Both the position numbers and the translations under genes were made by a program. A stretch of 64,000 bases of DNA, taken from positions 1-64,000 of the forward strand of contig NZ_BAOQ01000027.1 in the NCBI RefSeq assembly GCF_000344155.1, written 5' to 3'. This DNA is from Gordonia paraffinivorans NBRC 108238 (GTDB taxonomy: Bacteria > Actinomycetota > Actinomycetes > Mycobacteriales > Mycobacteriaceae). Of this stretch, positions 9,679-18,183 are shown piece by piece. How positions within the stretch are numbered: the first letter of the stretch is position 1; the number at the start of each line of letters is the position of its first letter. The notes beneath the pieces are model-generated. The model had not been told where the DNA came from and did no database searches. It worked only from the letters and a program-made list of their open reading frames with translations.

Positions 9679-9713
9679 TTGGCAACTATCTTACCGCGCA
9701 GTAAGGTAGCGCC
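9679..9713 (+). promoter_or_regulatory. Promoter with overlapping inverted repeat; leaderless start of the acyl-CoA dehydrogenase
   Basis: TTGGCA (9679-9684), a 17-base spacer and TAAGGT (9702-9707) form a sigma-70-like promoter whose start point would coincide with ATG 9714, giving a leaderless mRNA. The arms CTTAC (9690-9694) and GTAAG (9701-9705) form an inverted repeat overlapping the -10, as expected for a TetR-type repressor site. The regulator is not encoded next to it. Confidence 0.6.
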
Positions 9714-10904
9714 ATGGCGATCAACCTGGAGCTCCCGAAGAAGTTCGATTCGACGGTCGAGCGCACCCACCTCGCTGCCGAGCACATCTTCCGACCCATC
9801 TCGCGCAAGTACGACAAGGCAGAGCACGAGTACCCGGTCGAACTCGACGAGCTCGCGAAGCTGGCCAAGCAGAACCGCGGCGCCGAGAAGTCCGCCGACG
9901 AGGGCGCCGGGGGCGACGCCCCGTCGAAGAACGGCGCGAACATGCGGGGCCTGCTCTCGGCGCTGGAGATGAGCTGGGGCGACGTCGGCCTGCTGCTCTC
10001 GATCCCGGGCCAGGGCCTCGGCAACGCCGCCATCGCAGCCGTCGCCAACCCGGAGCAGCTCGAGAAGTTCTCCGACGTCTGGGCGGCGATGGCCATCACC
10101 GAGCCCAGCTTCGGGTCGGACTCCGCGGCCGTGTCGACCACCGCGACCCGCGACGGCGACGACTACCTCATCAACGGCGAGAAGATCTTCGTCACCTCCG
10201 GCTCGCGCGCCGACCACGTCGTCGTGTGGGCGACCCTCGACAAGAGCCTCGGCCGCGCCGCCATCAAGAGCTTCGTCGTCCCGATGGACACCGAGGGCGT
10301 CACCGTGGTGCGCCTGGAGAAGAAGCTCGGCATCAAGGCCTCCGACACCGCCGTGATCCGTTTCGAGAACGCCCGCGTCCCCGCCGAGAATCTGCTCGGT
10401 TCGCCGGAGATCGACACCAAGAAGGCCTTCGGCGGGGTCATGCAGACCTTCGACAACACCCGTCCCGTCGTCGCGGCCATGGCGATCGGCCTGGGCCGCG
10501 CCGCCCTCGAGGAGCTCCGCCGGATGCTCCACGAGGCCGGCCACGAGATCGACTACGACCGGCCGGCAGCCGCCCAGCATGCGACCGTCGCCGAATTCAT
10601 CCGGCTCGAATCCGACTGGGAGGCATCCTGGTTGCACACGCTGCGGGCGGCCTGGATGGCCGACAACAAGCAGCCCAACTCCACCGAGGCCTCGATGTCG
10701 AAGGCCAAGGCCGGCCGCACCGTCACCGACATCACCAACAAGGCGGTGGAAGTCGGTGCCACCGCAGGCTTCTCGGAGACCTCGCTGCTGGAGAAGTGGG
10801 CGCGCGACTCCAAGATCCTCGACATCTTCGAGGGCACCCAGCAGATCCAGCAGCTGATCATCGCGCGGCGCGTCCTCGGCAAGTCGAGCGCCGACCTCAA
10901 ATGA
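9714..10904 (+). CDS. Acyl-CoA dehydrogenase (FadE23-like)
   Basis: 396 residues, a flavoprotein that oxidises acyl-CoA to enoyl-CoA in the cytoplasm. Family signatures are clear: AITEPSFGSDSAAVSTTATR (FAD/substrate-binding), YLINGEKIFVTSG, the C-terminal helical domain, and the terminal FEGTQQIQQLIIARRVLG motif. The first residues (MAINLELPKKF) and the charged insert of about 20 residues near 60 resemble mycobacterial FadE23. In Mycobacterium FadE23 and FadE24 are neighbours; no second fadE is adjacent here. The substrate is unknown. Expression probably depends on the operator-like repeat at the leaderless promoter. Confidence 0.9.
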   Translation: MAINLELPKKFDSTVERTHLAAEHIFRPISRKYDKAEHEYPVELDELAKLAKQNRGAEKSADEGAGGDAPSKNGANMRGLLSALEMSWGDVGLLLSIPGQGLGNAAIAAVANPEQLEKFSDVWAAMAITEPSFGSDSAAVSTTATRDGDDYLINGEKIFVTSGSRADHVVVWATLDKSLGRAAIKSFVVPMDTEGVTVVRLEKKLGIKASDTAVIRFENARVPAENLLGSPEIDTKKAFGGVMQTFDNTRPVVAAMAIGLGRAALEELRRMLHEAGHEIDYDRPAAAQHATVAEFIRLESDWEASWLHTLRAAWMADNKQPNSTEASMSKAKAGRTVTDITNKAVEVGATAGFSETSLLEKWARDSKILDIFEGTQQIQQLIIARRVLGKSSADLK

Positions 10905-10991
10905 ATCGCCGACGCGCGTCCACATGACGGCGGGTCGCGTGGGTGCGCCCCGCGCGCAAGACCGGCACCGCGCCGAGACTGCCCGACTCCC

Positions 10992-11912
10992 CTACCGCAG
11001 CAGACGTTCCCGGAGTCGTGCCTCGCGCTCGAGCCGGTCGGCGTCACGGCGCCGCCGTTCCGCCATGATCGCGCACAGCACGTCCTCGAACGGCGCCGCC
11101 GGCGGCGGTGCCGGGGCCACGAACGGAGCCGCCGCGAAGACGAGCCGACGAGCGGCGTCGGCCCTCGGTTCCGGCTTCATCTCGTGCCGGCCGTTGAGGA
11201 ACTGGCGGATGACGACGGCCAGCCCGCCCGGCAACGACGCCATGTCGGCGGAGGCGGCCCACGATTCGAGCTCCGGCGGCATGTCGATCGGGTGCTGTTC
11301 GGCGATACGGTGCCTATCCCGGATCACGTAGGTGCCGGCCAGGAGATCGCCGATCCGCTTGTGCTTCCGGGAGATCGCGGCGCTGATGAGTGCCGGGATG
11401 CCCAGGCACCCGAACTTCTCCACGAAGCCGACGAGCGCGCGGGTGAGCGCGTGCCGGAACGCGATGGGTCCGGCGTCGTCACGAACGGTGCGCAGGCCCA
11501 TGGCCAGGTGACCGATCGTCTTGCCCGAGGTGAGCGTCTCGGTGACGGCGGGGAGCGCGACGATGGCGAGAACGGGGAGGAGCGTGTTGATCGTCCCGCG
11601 CCAAGCCGCGTTGACGCCGAACGCCACCTTGTAGGACAGCCACAACAGCAGCAGCCACAGAGCGATGCCGAGGACGACGTCGATCATCCCGGAGAGGATC
11701 CGGTACCCGAGCCCGCCCGGTGGGAGGGCGAGGGCGACGGCCTCGCCGGAGACGAGGTCGTCGCGGCCGACACCGACGGTGGCCGATGCCCCGGCGCCCC
11801 AGACCGCAGGCGCATGGGCGGCGGGTGCGGAGACGACAGGTGCGAACCCCGCCGGCATCGGCGGCGCGGCGGGCGGCCCCGGCGGTCGGGTGGGCGGTGG
11901 TCCGAACGACAC
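10992..11912 (-). CDS. RDD-family membrane protein
   Basis: 306 residues. A Pro/Ala-rich cytoplasmic N-terminus (about 1-60) leads to an RDD domain: GGLGYRILSGMIDVVLGIAL with the R and D positions characteristic of the family, further membrane segments to about residue 190, and HKRIGDLLAGTYVI. The last about 100 residues are cytoplasmic and end in an Arg-rich helix. Function is unknown; RDD proteins are often transport- or stress-linked. It lies divergently from the SpoIIM-type gene, and the two families commonly occur together in actinobacteria. Confidence 0.85.
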   Translation of the reverse strand: MSFGPPPTRPPGPPAAPPMPAGFAPVVSAPAAHAPAVWGAGASATVGVGRDDLVSGEAVALALPPGGLGYRILSGMIDVVLGIALWLLLLWLSYKVAFGVNAAWRGTINTLLPVLAIVALPAVTETLTSGKTIGHLAMGLRTVRDDAGPIAFRHALTRALVGFVEKFGCLGIPALISAAISRKHKRIGDLLAGTYVIRDRHRIAEQHPIDMPPELESWAASADMASLPGGLAVVIRQFLNGRHEMKPEPRADAARRLVFAAAPFVAPAPPPAAPFEDVLCAIMAERRRRDADRLEREARLRERLLR

Positions 11913-12020
11913 GCCTCACCATACGACGGGATCCGAGTGTGCTGCGGTACCCCGTCCACATCATGGGGTCCGTTGAATGACGGTCACTGAACCCGCTCCG
12001 GACGCGGTTAGGCTGGCCGC

Positions 12021-13013
12021 GTGGATCTCGACGCGTATGTGTTCGCACATCGGGCGACCTGGGAGCGGTTGGACGAGCTGTCGCGTCGTCGTCGGCTCAC
12101 GGGTGCCGAGGCCGACGAACTCATCGACACCTACCAGCGGGTGGCGACGCATCTGTCGGTGATCCGCTCGTCTGCGCCCGATGCCTCACTGGTGGCGTAC
12201 CTGTCGACACTGCTCGCCCGTGCTCGCGGCCGGGCGACCGGTACCAGGGCCGATGCGTGGTCGACCCTGGTGTGCTTCTTCGCGGTGTCGTTCCCGGCCG
12301 CCCTCTACCGGATGCGTTGGTGGTGGCTGACGGTGACGGGGGTGTCGCTGCTGGCCACGGTCGTGATGACCTGGTGGGTTCTCGACCACCCCGGGATCGA
12401 GAGTTCGTTCGCCTCCCAGCAGGAGATCGAACATCTCGTCACCAACGACTTCGAGAACTACTACAGCGAGTACGAGGCGACGTCGTTCGCGGCGCGGGTG
12501 TGGTCCAACAACTTCTGGCTCGCCGCGATGTGCATCGTGGTGGGCGTCTTCGGCTTTCCCGTCGTCTGGATGCTCTACACCAACATCCTCAACCTCGTCG
12601 TCGTCGGCTCGATCATGATCCGCCACGGTCGAGGCGATCTGTTCTTCGGCCTGATCCTTCCCCACGGCATGTTGGAGCTGACCTGCCTGTTCGTCGCCGC
12701 TGGTGTGGGACTGCGGCTCTTCTGGTCGTGGGTGTCCCCGGGAAACCGAACGCGCGCAGCCGCTCTCGCCGAGGAGGGGCGCGCCGCGATCGGTGTCGCG
12801 CTGGGGCTGGTGGTCGTGCTCCTGCTCTGCGGCGTCATCGAGGCCTTCGTGACCCCGTCCCCGCTCCCGACCTGGGCGCGCATCGGGATCGGGGTCGCCG
12901 CGTGGTCGCTGTTCATGGCCTACGTCTTTGTCGTCGGCCGCCGTGCGCACGAGGCGGGCGAGACCGGCGACCTCGACGAGTACAAACGAGGCCTTGCCCG
13001 ACCGACTGTGTAG
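12021..13013 (+). CDS. SpoIIM (stage II sporulation protein M)-like membrane protein
   Basis: 330 residues with a soluble N-terminal helical region (DLDAYVFAHRATWERLDEL) and five or six transmembrane segments starting near residue 95. The pattern WSNNFWLAAMCIVVGVFGFP followed by LILPHGMLELTCLFVAAGVG is the SpoIIM signature. In a non-spore-former it is a conserved membrane protein of unknown role, typically beside RDD and DUF58/MoxR genes, exactly as here. GTG 12021 lies 7 bases after a -10-like TAGGCT (12009-12014), so the mRNA may be leaderless. Confidence 0.85.
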   Translation: MDLDAYVFAHRATWERLDELSRRRRLTGAEADELIDTYQRVATHLSVIRSSAPDASLVAYLSTLLARARGRATGTRADAWSTLVCFFAVSFPAALYRMRWWWLTVTGVSLLATVVMTWWVLDHPGIESSFASQQEIEHLVTNDFENYYSEYEATSFAARVWSNNFWLAAMCIVVGVFGFPVVWMLYTNILNLVVVGSIMIRHGRGDLFFGLILPHGMLELTCLFVAAGVGLRLFWSWVSPGNRTRAAALAEEGRAAIGVALGLVVVLLLCGVIEAFVTPSPLPTWARIGIGVAAWSLFMAYVFVVGRRAHEAGETGDLDEYKRGLARPTV

Positions 13014-13064
13014 GAATGATGGCGTAGCAATGGTTGCGCAGCTCCGACGGAAGGAACATCGAAC

Positions 13065-13340
13065 ATGGCAGGCAAGGACAAGTCCCTGGACGCGGTCTCG
13101 CTGATCGGCCTGGGAACGGCTGCGGTGGGTGTGGCCCACTTCGTCAAGCCGGAGGCGTTCGCCCCGATCACCGCCCCGGTGTTCCCGGAGGACACCACCA
13201 CGTGGACCTACCGCAACGGAGCGTGCGAGACCGCGATCGGGCTGGCGCTGGTGTCGCCGCGCACCCGGCGACTCGGCCTGGCCGGGCTCGCGGGGTACGT
13301 CGGGTTCCTCGGCTACCGCGCGGTGAAGTCCAAGGCCTGA
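13065..13340 (+). CDS. Small conserved membrane protein (DoxX-like half)
   Basis: 91 residues with hydrophobic segments near 12-28 and 55-85. AVGVAHFVKPEAFAPI, then the polar ETAIGLALVSPRTRRLGL and a final membrane segment resemble small DoxX-like actinobacterial proteins. ATG 13065 has GGAAGGAAC about 9 bases upstream. Spacing of 51 bases from the SpoIIM gene suggests co-transcription. Function is unknown. Confidence 0.65.
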   Translation: MAGKDKSLDAVSLIGLGTAAVGVAHFVKPEAFAPITAPVFPEDTTTWTYRNGACETAIGLALVSPRTRRLGLAGLAGYVGFLGYRAVKSKA

Positions 13341-13341
13341 A

Positions 13342-13365
13342 CCGGCCGGTCCCGCCCGCGGCCGG
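13342..13365. terminator. Bidirectional hairpin between convergent genes
   Basis: CCGGCCG (13342-13348) pairs with CGGCCGG (13359-13365) in the 28-base gap between the convergent genes ending at 13340 and 13369. There is no T-run, so termination strength is uncertain. Confidence 0.5.
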
Positions 13366-13368
13366 CCA

Positions 13369-14661
13369 CTACAGCAATCCCTGTGACTTGAGCAGGAGGT
13401 AGTGGTCGGCCAGCCGGGCCGGAAGCTTGTCGGGTGGGGCGTCGACCACGTCGACGCCGAGACGACGCAACGCGATCGCCGTCCGGTTCCGCAGCGTGAT
13501 CGTCCGGGCCGCGGCGGCCGCGTCGTAGACCGACGCCGGGTCGTCGCGGTCGGCGACCATCTCCTCGAGCGCCGGATCGGCGACCGACCCGATGACGACC
13601 TTGTACCGCTGGGCCAGCACGGAAAGCGGCGGCAGGAGGGACTCCTCGACGGCGGCCGGTTCGAGCGGGGTGAGCAGCACCAGCAGCGCGCGCTGGCGGC
13701 CGATCTTGGCGACCTCCGCACCGAGCAGCGGCCAGTCCGCCTCCAGCAGAGCGGGTTCCAGATCGGCCATGGCCGTCACCAGGCTGTTCATCAGCCGCGT
13801 CCGGTCGACTCCGACCACCCGGCGGTGCACGCGGCGGTCGCCGGCGATCAGGTCGACGCGGTCACCGGCGTGCGACGCCAGCGACGCGAGCAGCAACGCG
13901 GCATCCATCGCGGCGTCGAGACGCGGGGAGTCTCCGATCCGGCCCGCCGAGGTGCGCGAGGTGTCGAGCACGATCACGATGTGCCGGTCCTTCTCCGGCT
14001 GCCAGGTACGCACCACCACCGAGCGGCGCCGCGCGGTCGCCCGCCAGTCGATGCTGCGGACGTCGTCACCCTCGACGTAGTCGCGCAAAGAGTCGAATTC
14101 GGTGCCCTGCCCTCGGGTTCGGACCGCAGAGCGGCCGTCGAGCTGACGGAGATGGGCGAGCCGCGACGGCAGAAGGCGACGCGCACCGAACGGCGGAAGC
14201 GCGCGAACCCGTCCGGGTAGCACGACGCTGCGTTGGCGACCCGCGAGCCCCAGTGGACCGAGTCGACGGATCGTCACCCGGGCGGCGAACCGGTCGCCCC
14301 GCCTCGTCGGGGTGAGAGTAGTTGTCACGGTGCGGGTCTCGCCCGACGGCACGGTGATGCGGTGGGTGGCGTCCCGGGCTCCGGCCGAGGGCTGCCAGCT
14401 GTCGCGGAGAAGTCCGCGGAAGGTGCCCGTTCCGGTGTTGGTGACCATGATCGGACACGACGTCGTCTCCCCCAGGCGGACTGGACCGGGATCGGAGCGG
14501 GCCAGGGCGAGCGACTTCGTGGTCCCGGCCAGCGCGAGGTCGAGGCCCATCAGCACGACGCAGAACAGCACCCAGAGGAACGGGACGGCGTAGTTCGGCC
14601 ACACCAGGATCGGCACCGCGCCCAGCAGCACCAGGATCAGGAACCGGCCGGTGAGGAACAT
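13369..14661 (-). CDS. DUF58 (vWA-like) domain protein
   Basis: 430 residues. Two N-terminal membrane segments (about 4-40) anchor a cytoplasmic region with the DUF58 core: GTEFDSLRDYVEGDDVRSID followed by WRATARRRSVVVRTW, then a vWA-like fold beginning IVIVLDTSRTS (a MIDAS-like DTS). DUF58 proteins partner with MoxR AAA ATPases in metal-insertion or chaperone-like assembly; that partner is the adjacent upstream gene. The stop of moxR (14661-14663) overlaps this ATG by one base, so translation is coupled. It is the last gene of a four-gene operon. Confidence 0.9.
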   Translation of the reverse strand: MFLTGRFLILVLLGAVPILVWPNYAVPFLWVLFCVVLMGLDLALAGTTKSLALARSDPGPVRLGETTSCPIMVTNTGTGTFRGLLRDSWQPSAGARDATHRITVPSGETRTVTTTLTPTRRGDRFAARVTIRRLGPLGLAGRQRSVVLPGRVRALPPFGARRLLPSRLAHLRQLDGRSAVRTRGQGTEFDSLRDYVEGDDVRSIDWRATARRRSVVVRTWQPEKDRHIVIVLDTSRTSAGRIGDSPRLDAAMDAALLLASLASHAGDRVDLIAGDRRVHRRVVGVDRTRLMNSLVTAMADLEPALLEADWPLLGAEVAKIGRQRALLVLLTPLEPAAVEESLLPPLSVLAQRYKVVIGSVADPALEEMVADRDDPASVYDAAAAARTITLRNRTAIALRRLGVDVVDAPPDKLPARLADHYLLLKSQGLL

Positions 14662-15698
14662 CAGCGCGGAACGGGGACCGACCGGACGGCGGCGTCGAGG
14701 ACCGAACCCACGGAGACGCCCTCGAGTTCGGCCTCCGGTCGCAGCGTCAGGCGATGGGCCAGGGTCGACTGCGCGAGAGCCTGGACGTCGTCGGGCGTCA
14801 CGAAGTCCCGCCCGTTGAGCCATGCCCAGGCGCGGCTGGTCGCGAGCAGCGCGGTCGCGCCGCGGGGACTCACACCCAGCGACAGCGACGGCGAGAACCG
14901 GGTGGCCCGGGCGATGTCGACGATGTACGCGGCGACCTGCGGTGCGACCGTGACGCGCCGGACCTGCTCGATCCCGGCCTCGACGTCGGCCGCGGACGCG
15001 ACCGCGCGCAGCCCGGCGGCGCGGAGGTCGCGCGGATCGAAACCGGCGGCGTGGCGCGTGAGCACGGTGATCTCGTCCTCGCGCGGGGGAACGGGCAGGG
15101 TCACCTTCACCAGGAACCGGTCGAGCTGGGCCTCCGGCAACGGGTACGTGCCCTCGTACTCGACGGGGTTCTGGGTGGCGGCCACCAGGAACGGGCTCGG
15201 CAGCGGCCGGCCCACGCCGTCGATGGTCACCTGCCGCTCCTCCATCGCCTCCAGCAGGGCCGCCTGCGTCTTGGGCGGGGTCCGGTTGATCTCGTCGGCG
15301 AGCAGCAGGTTGGTGAACACCGGCCCCTCGCGGAAGGTGAATTCCGAAGTGGCCGAGTCGAACACCAGTGACCCGGTGACGTCACCGGGCATGAGGTCGG
15401 GGGTGAACTGGACGCGTTTCATCTCGACGTCGAGGGTCGCCGCGACGGCCCGGACGAGCAGGGTCTTGGCCACACCGGGCACTCCCTCGAGCAGGATGTG
15501 GCCGCGGCACAGCAGGGCGATGAGGATGCCCGCGACCGCCGGGTCCTGTCCGACAACGGCTTTGGCGACCTCGGCGCGCACCGCGGCCAGCGCGTCGCGC
15601 GCTCGTCCCGACGCGGGCCCGGGATGTGCGCCGTGCGGCGGTGCGGCGGCCTCGTCGAGCGGACCTGGGCCGGGGTGCTGATTCGGATCGACTGTCAT
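14661..15698 (-). CDS. MoxR-family AAA+ ATPase
   Basis: 345 residues. Walker A is GVPGVAKTLL, Walker B LLADEIN, and sensor 1 lies in PFLVAATQNPVEYEGTYPLPE; the arginine finger region follows LDRF, and C-terminal sensor 2 is in LSLGVSPRGATALL. MoxR ATPases act as chaperones with vWA proteins. ATG 15698 is chosen because it overlaps the TGA of the upstream DUF4350 gene (ATGA) and leaves a Pro/Gly/His-rich leader of about 30 residues; the frame upstream of this is not protein-like. Confidence 0.95.
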   Translation of the reverse strand: MTVDPNQHPGPGPLDEAAAPPHGAHPGPASGRARDALAAVRAEVAKAVVGQDPAVAGILIALLCRGHILLEGVPGVAKTLLVRAVAATLDVEMKRVQFTPDLMPGDVTGSLVFDSATSEFTFREGPVFTNLLLADEINRTPPKTQAALLEAMEERQVTIDGVGRPLPSPFLVAATQNPVEYEGTYPLPEAQLDRFLVKVTLPVPPREDEITVLTRHAAGFDPRDLRAAGLRAVASAADVEAGIEQVRRVTVAPQVAAYIVDIARATRFSPSLSLGVSPRGATALLATSRAWAWLNGRDFVTPDDVQALAQSTLAHRLTLRPEAELEGVSVGSVLDAAVRSVPVPR

Positions 15699-16960
15699 GG
15701 CGTCTGTCGGACTTCCTTCTCGAGGGCGGTCAGGTCGCTGGTGAAGAGCATCAGGCCGTCGGCGGTGGAGGGCAGCGGTCCGGCGAGCAGGGCACGGACC
15801 TGGTCGGGGTCGCGGCCGGTCACGGAGACGACCGTCGTGATGATGGCGTCGACCGCTGGGTCCGGCGGATCGGCCCGGCCGTCGGCGAGTTCGTGATCGG
15901 GTGCCGCGAGGGCGTCGGTGGCGCGTCCCGCGTCGTACGGGAGTCCGAGGTAGGAGGCCAGCGACGACAGCGTGTGGATGCGGAGTGCGGCCGCGGCCCG
16001 GGCGTCGGCGCCGGCCTTCTGGTACATCCGGCCGCGCGCCCGCGTGGTCTCGACCGCCTTCACCACGGCGGGCAGGGGCTCGGCGACCAGGGCCCCGAAA
16101 CGGCGTCCGCGCCACAGCATCAGCGCCAGCACGGCGAAGACGGACAGCACGACCAGCGGGCCGAGAGCCGCGGGGATGTCGGACTCGGAGCCGTCGGCGG
16201 CGATCTGATCGGTGACGAACGGCACGTACCAGAGCACCTCACCCGACCCGGCGAGCAGGCGCACCGCGACACCGGCGTCGTCGTGGGCGGTGAGTTGGGC
16301 GTTGGTGAACATCCGGCCATTCGCCACCACGACCTCCGGGCGGTCGGCCGTGCGCGGCAGGACGACCACGGTCGAGCCGTCTCCGGCCGGGAAGCACTCC
16401 CGGGCGTCGGCCTCGGTGGCGCGGTAGACGGTTCCGTGGCTGGTGACGGTGTCCGTCGGCTCGATGCCGGGGGCATCGCATCGGGCCTGTGTCACGACGA
16501 AATCCGCGGCCCAGGCGACCCGAACGGGTAGGCCGAGCAGTTCCAGCGCGGCGGAGTCCGGTGCCACCAGCACGACGCGACCGGCGCCGGAGACCCGCTC
16601 GAGGAACTGCCTGGCGGTCCCCTCGTTCAATGCGCCGGTCGACGACACGACGACGGTGGTGTCCGAATCCGGTTGCGGTGCGTCGGTGAACCGGGCGAGA
16701 CCGCGTACGACGCGCACCTGCCCGCCGTGGTCGTCGATGATGTGCGCGAGCGCGCGGGATCCGTCGGGTCGGGCGTTGTCGGGGTCGTACCAGACCCCGG
16801 GCGTCTCACGGGGCGTCAACCCGGTGACGGCGGTACCCGCGATCAGCACGAAGGCGCCGATCAGGAGGACCGCGAACACCCCCACGAGCAGCCAGATCCA
16901 GCCGGGGGTGGCCCGCTTCGGACGCGCGGGGGCGACCGGGGTGGCAGGAGTGGTCGTCAT
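15695..16960 (-). CDS. DUF4350 membrane protein
   Basis: 421 residues. One membrane segment near residue 22-48 (GWIWLLVGVFAVLLIGAFVL) is followed by an extracytoplasmic DUF4350 region (VWYDPDNARPDGSRALAHII; GGQVRVVRGLARF) and a second membrane segment near 275-292 (GPLVVLSVFAVLALML). A helical cytoplasmic end carries YQKAGADARAAAALR. It is a standard partner of DUF4129, MoxR and DUF58. ATGA overlaps with the genes on both sides show tight translational coupling. Molecular function is unknown. Confidence 0.85.
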   Translation of the reverse strand: MTTTPATPVAPARPKRATPGWIWLLVGVFAVLLIGAFVLIAGTAVTGLTPRETPGVWYDPDNARPDGSRALAHIIDDHGGQVRVVRGLARFTDAPQPDSDTTVVVSSTGALNEGTARQFLERVSGAGRVVLVAPDSAALELLGLPVRVAWAADFVVTQARCDAPGIEPTDTVTSHGTVYRATEADARECFPAGDGSTVVVLPRTADRPEVVVANGRMFTNAQLTAHDDAGVAVRLLAGSGEVLWYVPFVTDQIAADGSESDIPAALGPLVVLSVFAVLALMLWRGRRFGALVAEPLPAVVKAVETTRARGRMYQKAGADARAAAALRIHTLSSLASYLGLPYDAGRATDALAAPDHELADGRADPPDPAVDAIITTVVSVTGRDPDQVRALLAGPLPSTADGLMLFTSDLTALEKEVRQTP

Positions 16961-17637
16961 CGCGGCACCGCCAGGCGACGCGGACGCGCGGGATCGGGGC
17001 CGGAGGGCTTCGCCGAGTCGATGGTCCGCTCGAGGTCGATGACTGCGCGCGCCGCCGACGCGGACGCGTGCCGGTCGCCGTAGGCGACCGCATCGAAGAG
17101 GTCGGCGGCGGCGAGCAACTCGACGCGGTGCCCGGCGAACCGCTCGGCCAGCTCGACGGCCACCTCGTGGGCGGTCAGGGACGGCTCGTCGGCGAGCAGC
17201 GACCTCTCGATCGCGCGTCGGGCGAGTGCCCGGACCGCGGCGATGACTGCGGCGTCGTGATCGCCCGCCGCGAAGCGGTTCTCGGCCTCCGCACGTAGCT
17301 CCCGTGCCGACTGTGGCGCGCCGGTCACGACGACCTCGGTCCTCGACGACGTTGCCGTCCGGGGGAGTCGGGGCCTGCGTCGGACGTAGCGGACCACCAC
17401 GAGCACCAGACCGAGCACGAGGAGCGCGGCGAGCACGATGACGACCGTTCGGAGGGTGTCCGATCCGCGGAAGATCTCCGACAGGTGCTCGGCGATCCAC
17501 CCCCACACCCGCTCGTTGAATCGGTCCCACCAGGAGGGTTCGGGTGGCTGGTATGCCTTCTTCGACAGTTCTTCCTCGGCCCATCGGCGAGCCTCGCCGT
17601 TGCCGGGATCCAGGGGTGCGGCGAGCGACGACGTCAC
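16957..17637 (-). CDS. DUF4129 domain protein
   Basis: 226 residues. The N-terminal amphipathic segment (ARRWAEEELSKKAYQ, a frequent DUF4129 leader) precedes one transmembrane helix (about 66-84, VVIVLAALLVLGLVLVVV) and a helical domain with the conserved ARELRAEAENRFAAGDHDAAV and ADLFDAVAYGDRHASA motifs. DUF4129 often sits at the C-terminus of transglutaminase-like proteins and here stands alone as the first gene of the DUF4129-DUF4350-MoxR-DUF58 operon. GTG 17637 is the start. Confidence 0.85.
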   Translation of the reverse strand: MTSSLAAPLDPGNGEARRWAEEELSKKAYQPPEPSWWDRFNERVWGWIAEHLSEIFRGSDTLRTVVIVLAALLVLGLVLVVVRYVRRRPRLPRTATSSRTEVVVTGAPQSARELRAEAENRFAAGDHDAAVIAAVRALARRAIERSLLADEPSLTAHEVAVELAERFAGHRVELLAAADLFDAVAYGDRHASASAARAVIDLERTIDSAKPSGPDPARPRRLAVPR

Positions 17638-18154
17638 CGGAGGACCTCCGCTGCGGAACCGGTCGAGAATCGTTCGCGGACCCCGGATCGCGGCGCGCCG
17701 GAGAGCAGCGGACGGGAGGGCATCGGCTCCTGCGGTGACTCGGACATCGTCACGGATACCGGCCTTTCCGCACTACTGGACCTGTGGTCGATTCGCCCTC
17801 GGCGCAACGCGAGATGCCGTCGGCGCGACGCCAGGGGATCCGCCGGCGTGACGACGCCGTGGACCACCTGTCGATCGACTCTGCGGCCGAACGTACCAAA
17901 ACGAACGCCTCGTCTTGCGGCCCGAAGCCCCCGCTGTGGACAACCCGGCCGCAAAACCATGTGATCGACCGATCCCAGCGGCCGGTGACCGCTCGCCGGG
18001 CATCTACCGCGACGTACCCGAAGCGGGAGTCGGCACCGGTCGGCATCGGAGGCCGAGACCCCGTCGTGGCCGCAGGTCGCGTTCCTCGCCGACCCGGGCG
18101 GCGTCCGGCGGTAAACGGGCTCGGACGGGCGGAGCGGCGTGCTACGGTCCGAAA
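17638..18154. other. Intergenic region, no supported gene
   Basis: About 520 bases upstream of both the DUF4129 operon (minus) and the KstR-controlled gene (plus). The frames here are Arg/Ser-rich and lack family features, so I call none. It must hold the operon promoter, but none was pinned down. Confidence 0.5.
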
Positions 18155-18168
18155 TAGAACACGTTCTA
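18155..18168. promoter_or_regulatory. KstR operator
   Basis: TAGAACACGTTCTA is a perfect 14-bp palindrome and an exact match to the KstR consensus TNNAACNNGTTNNA, the TetR repressor of steroid catabolism genes in mycobacteria and rhodococci. It lies 15 bases before ATG 18184. Confidence 0.88.
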
Positions 18169-18183
18169 ATTCCTGGAGGGCAC

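Noticed and set aside
17638..18154. Several long frames on both strands upstream of the KstR-controlled gene
   Set aside because: They are Arg/Ser/Pro-rich, have no family motif or ribosome site, and overlap each other in different frames, as expected of high-GC shadow frames.
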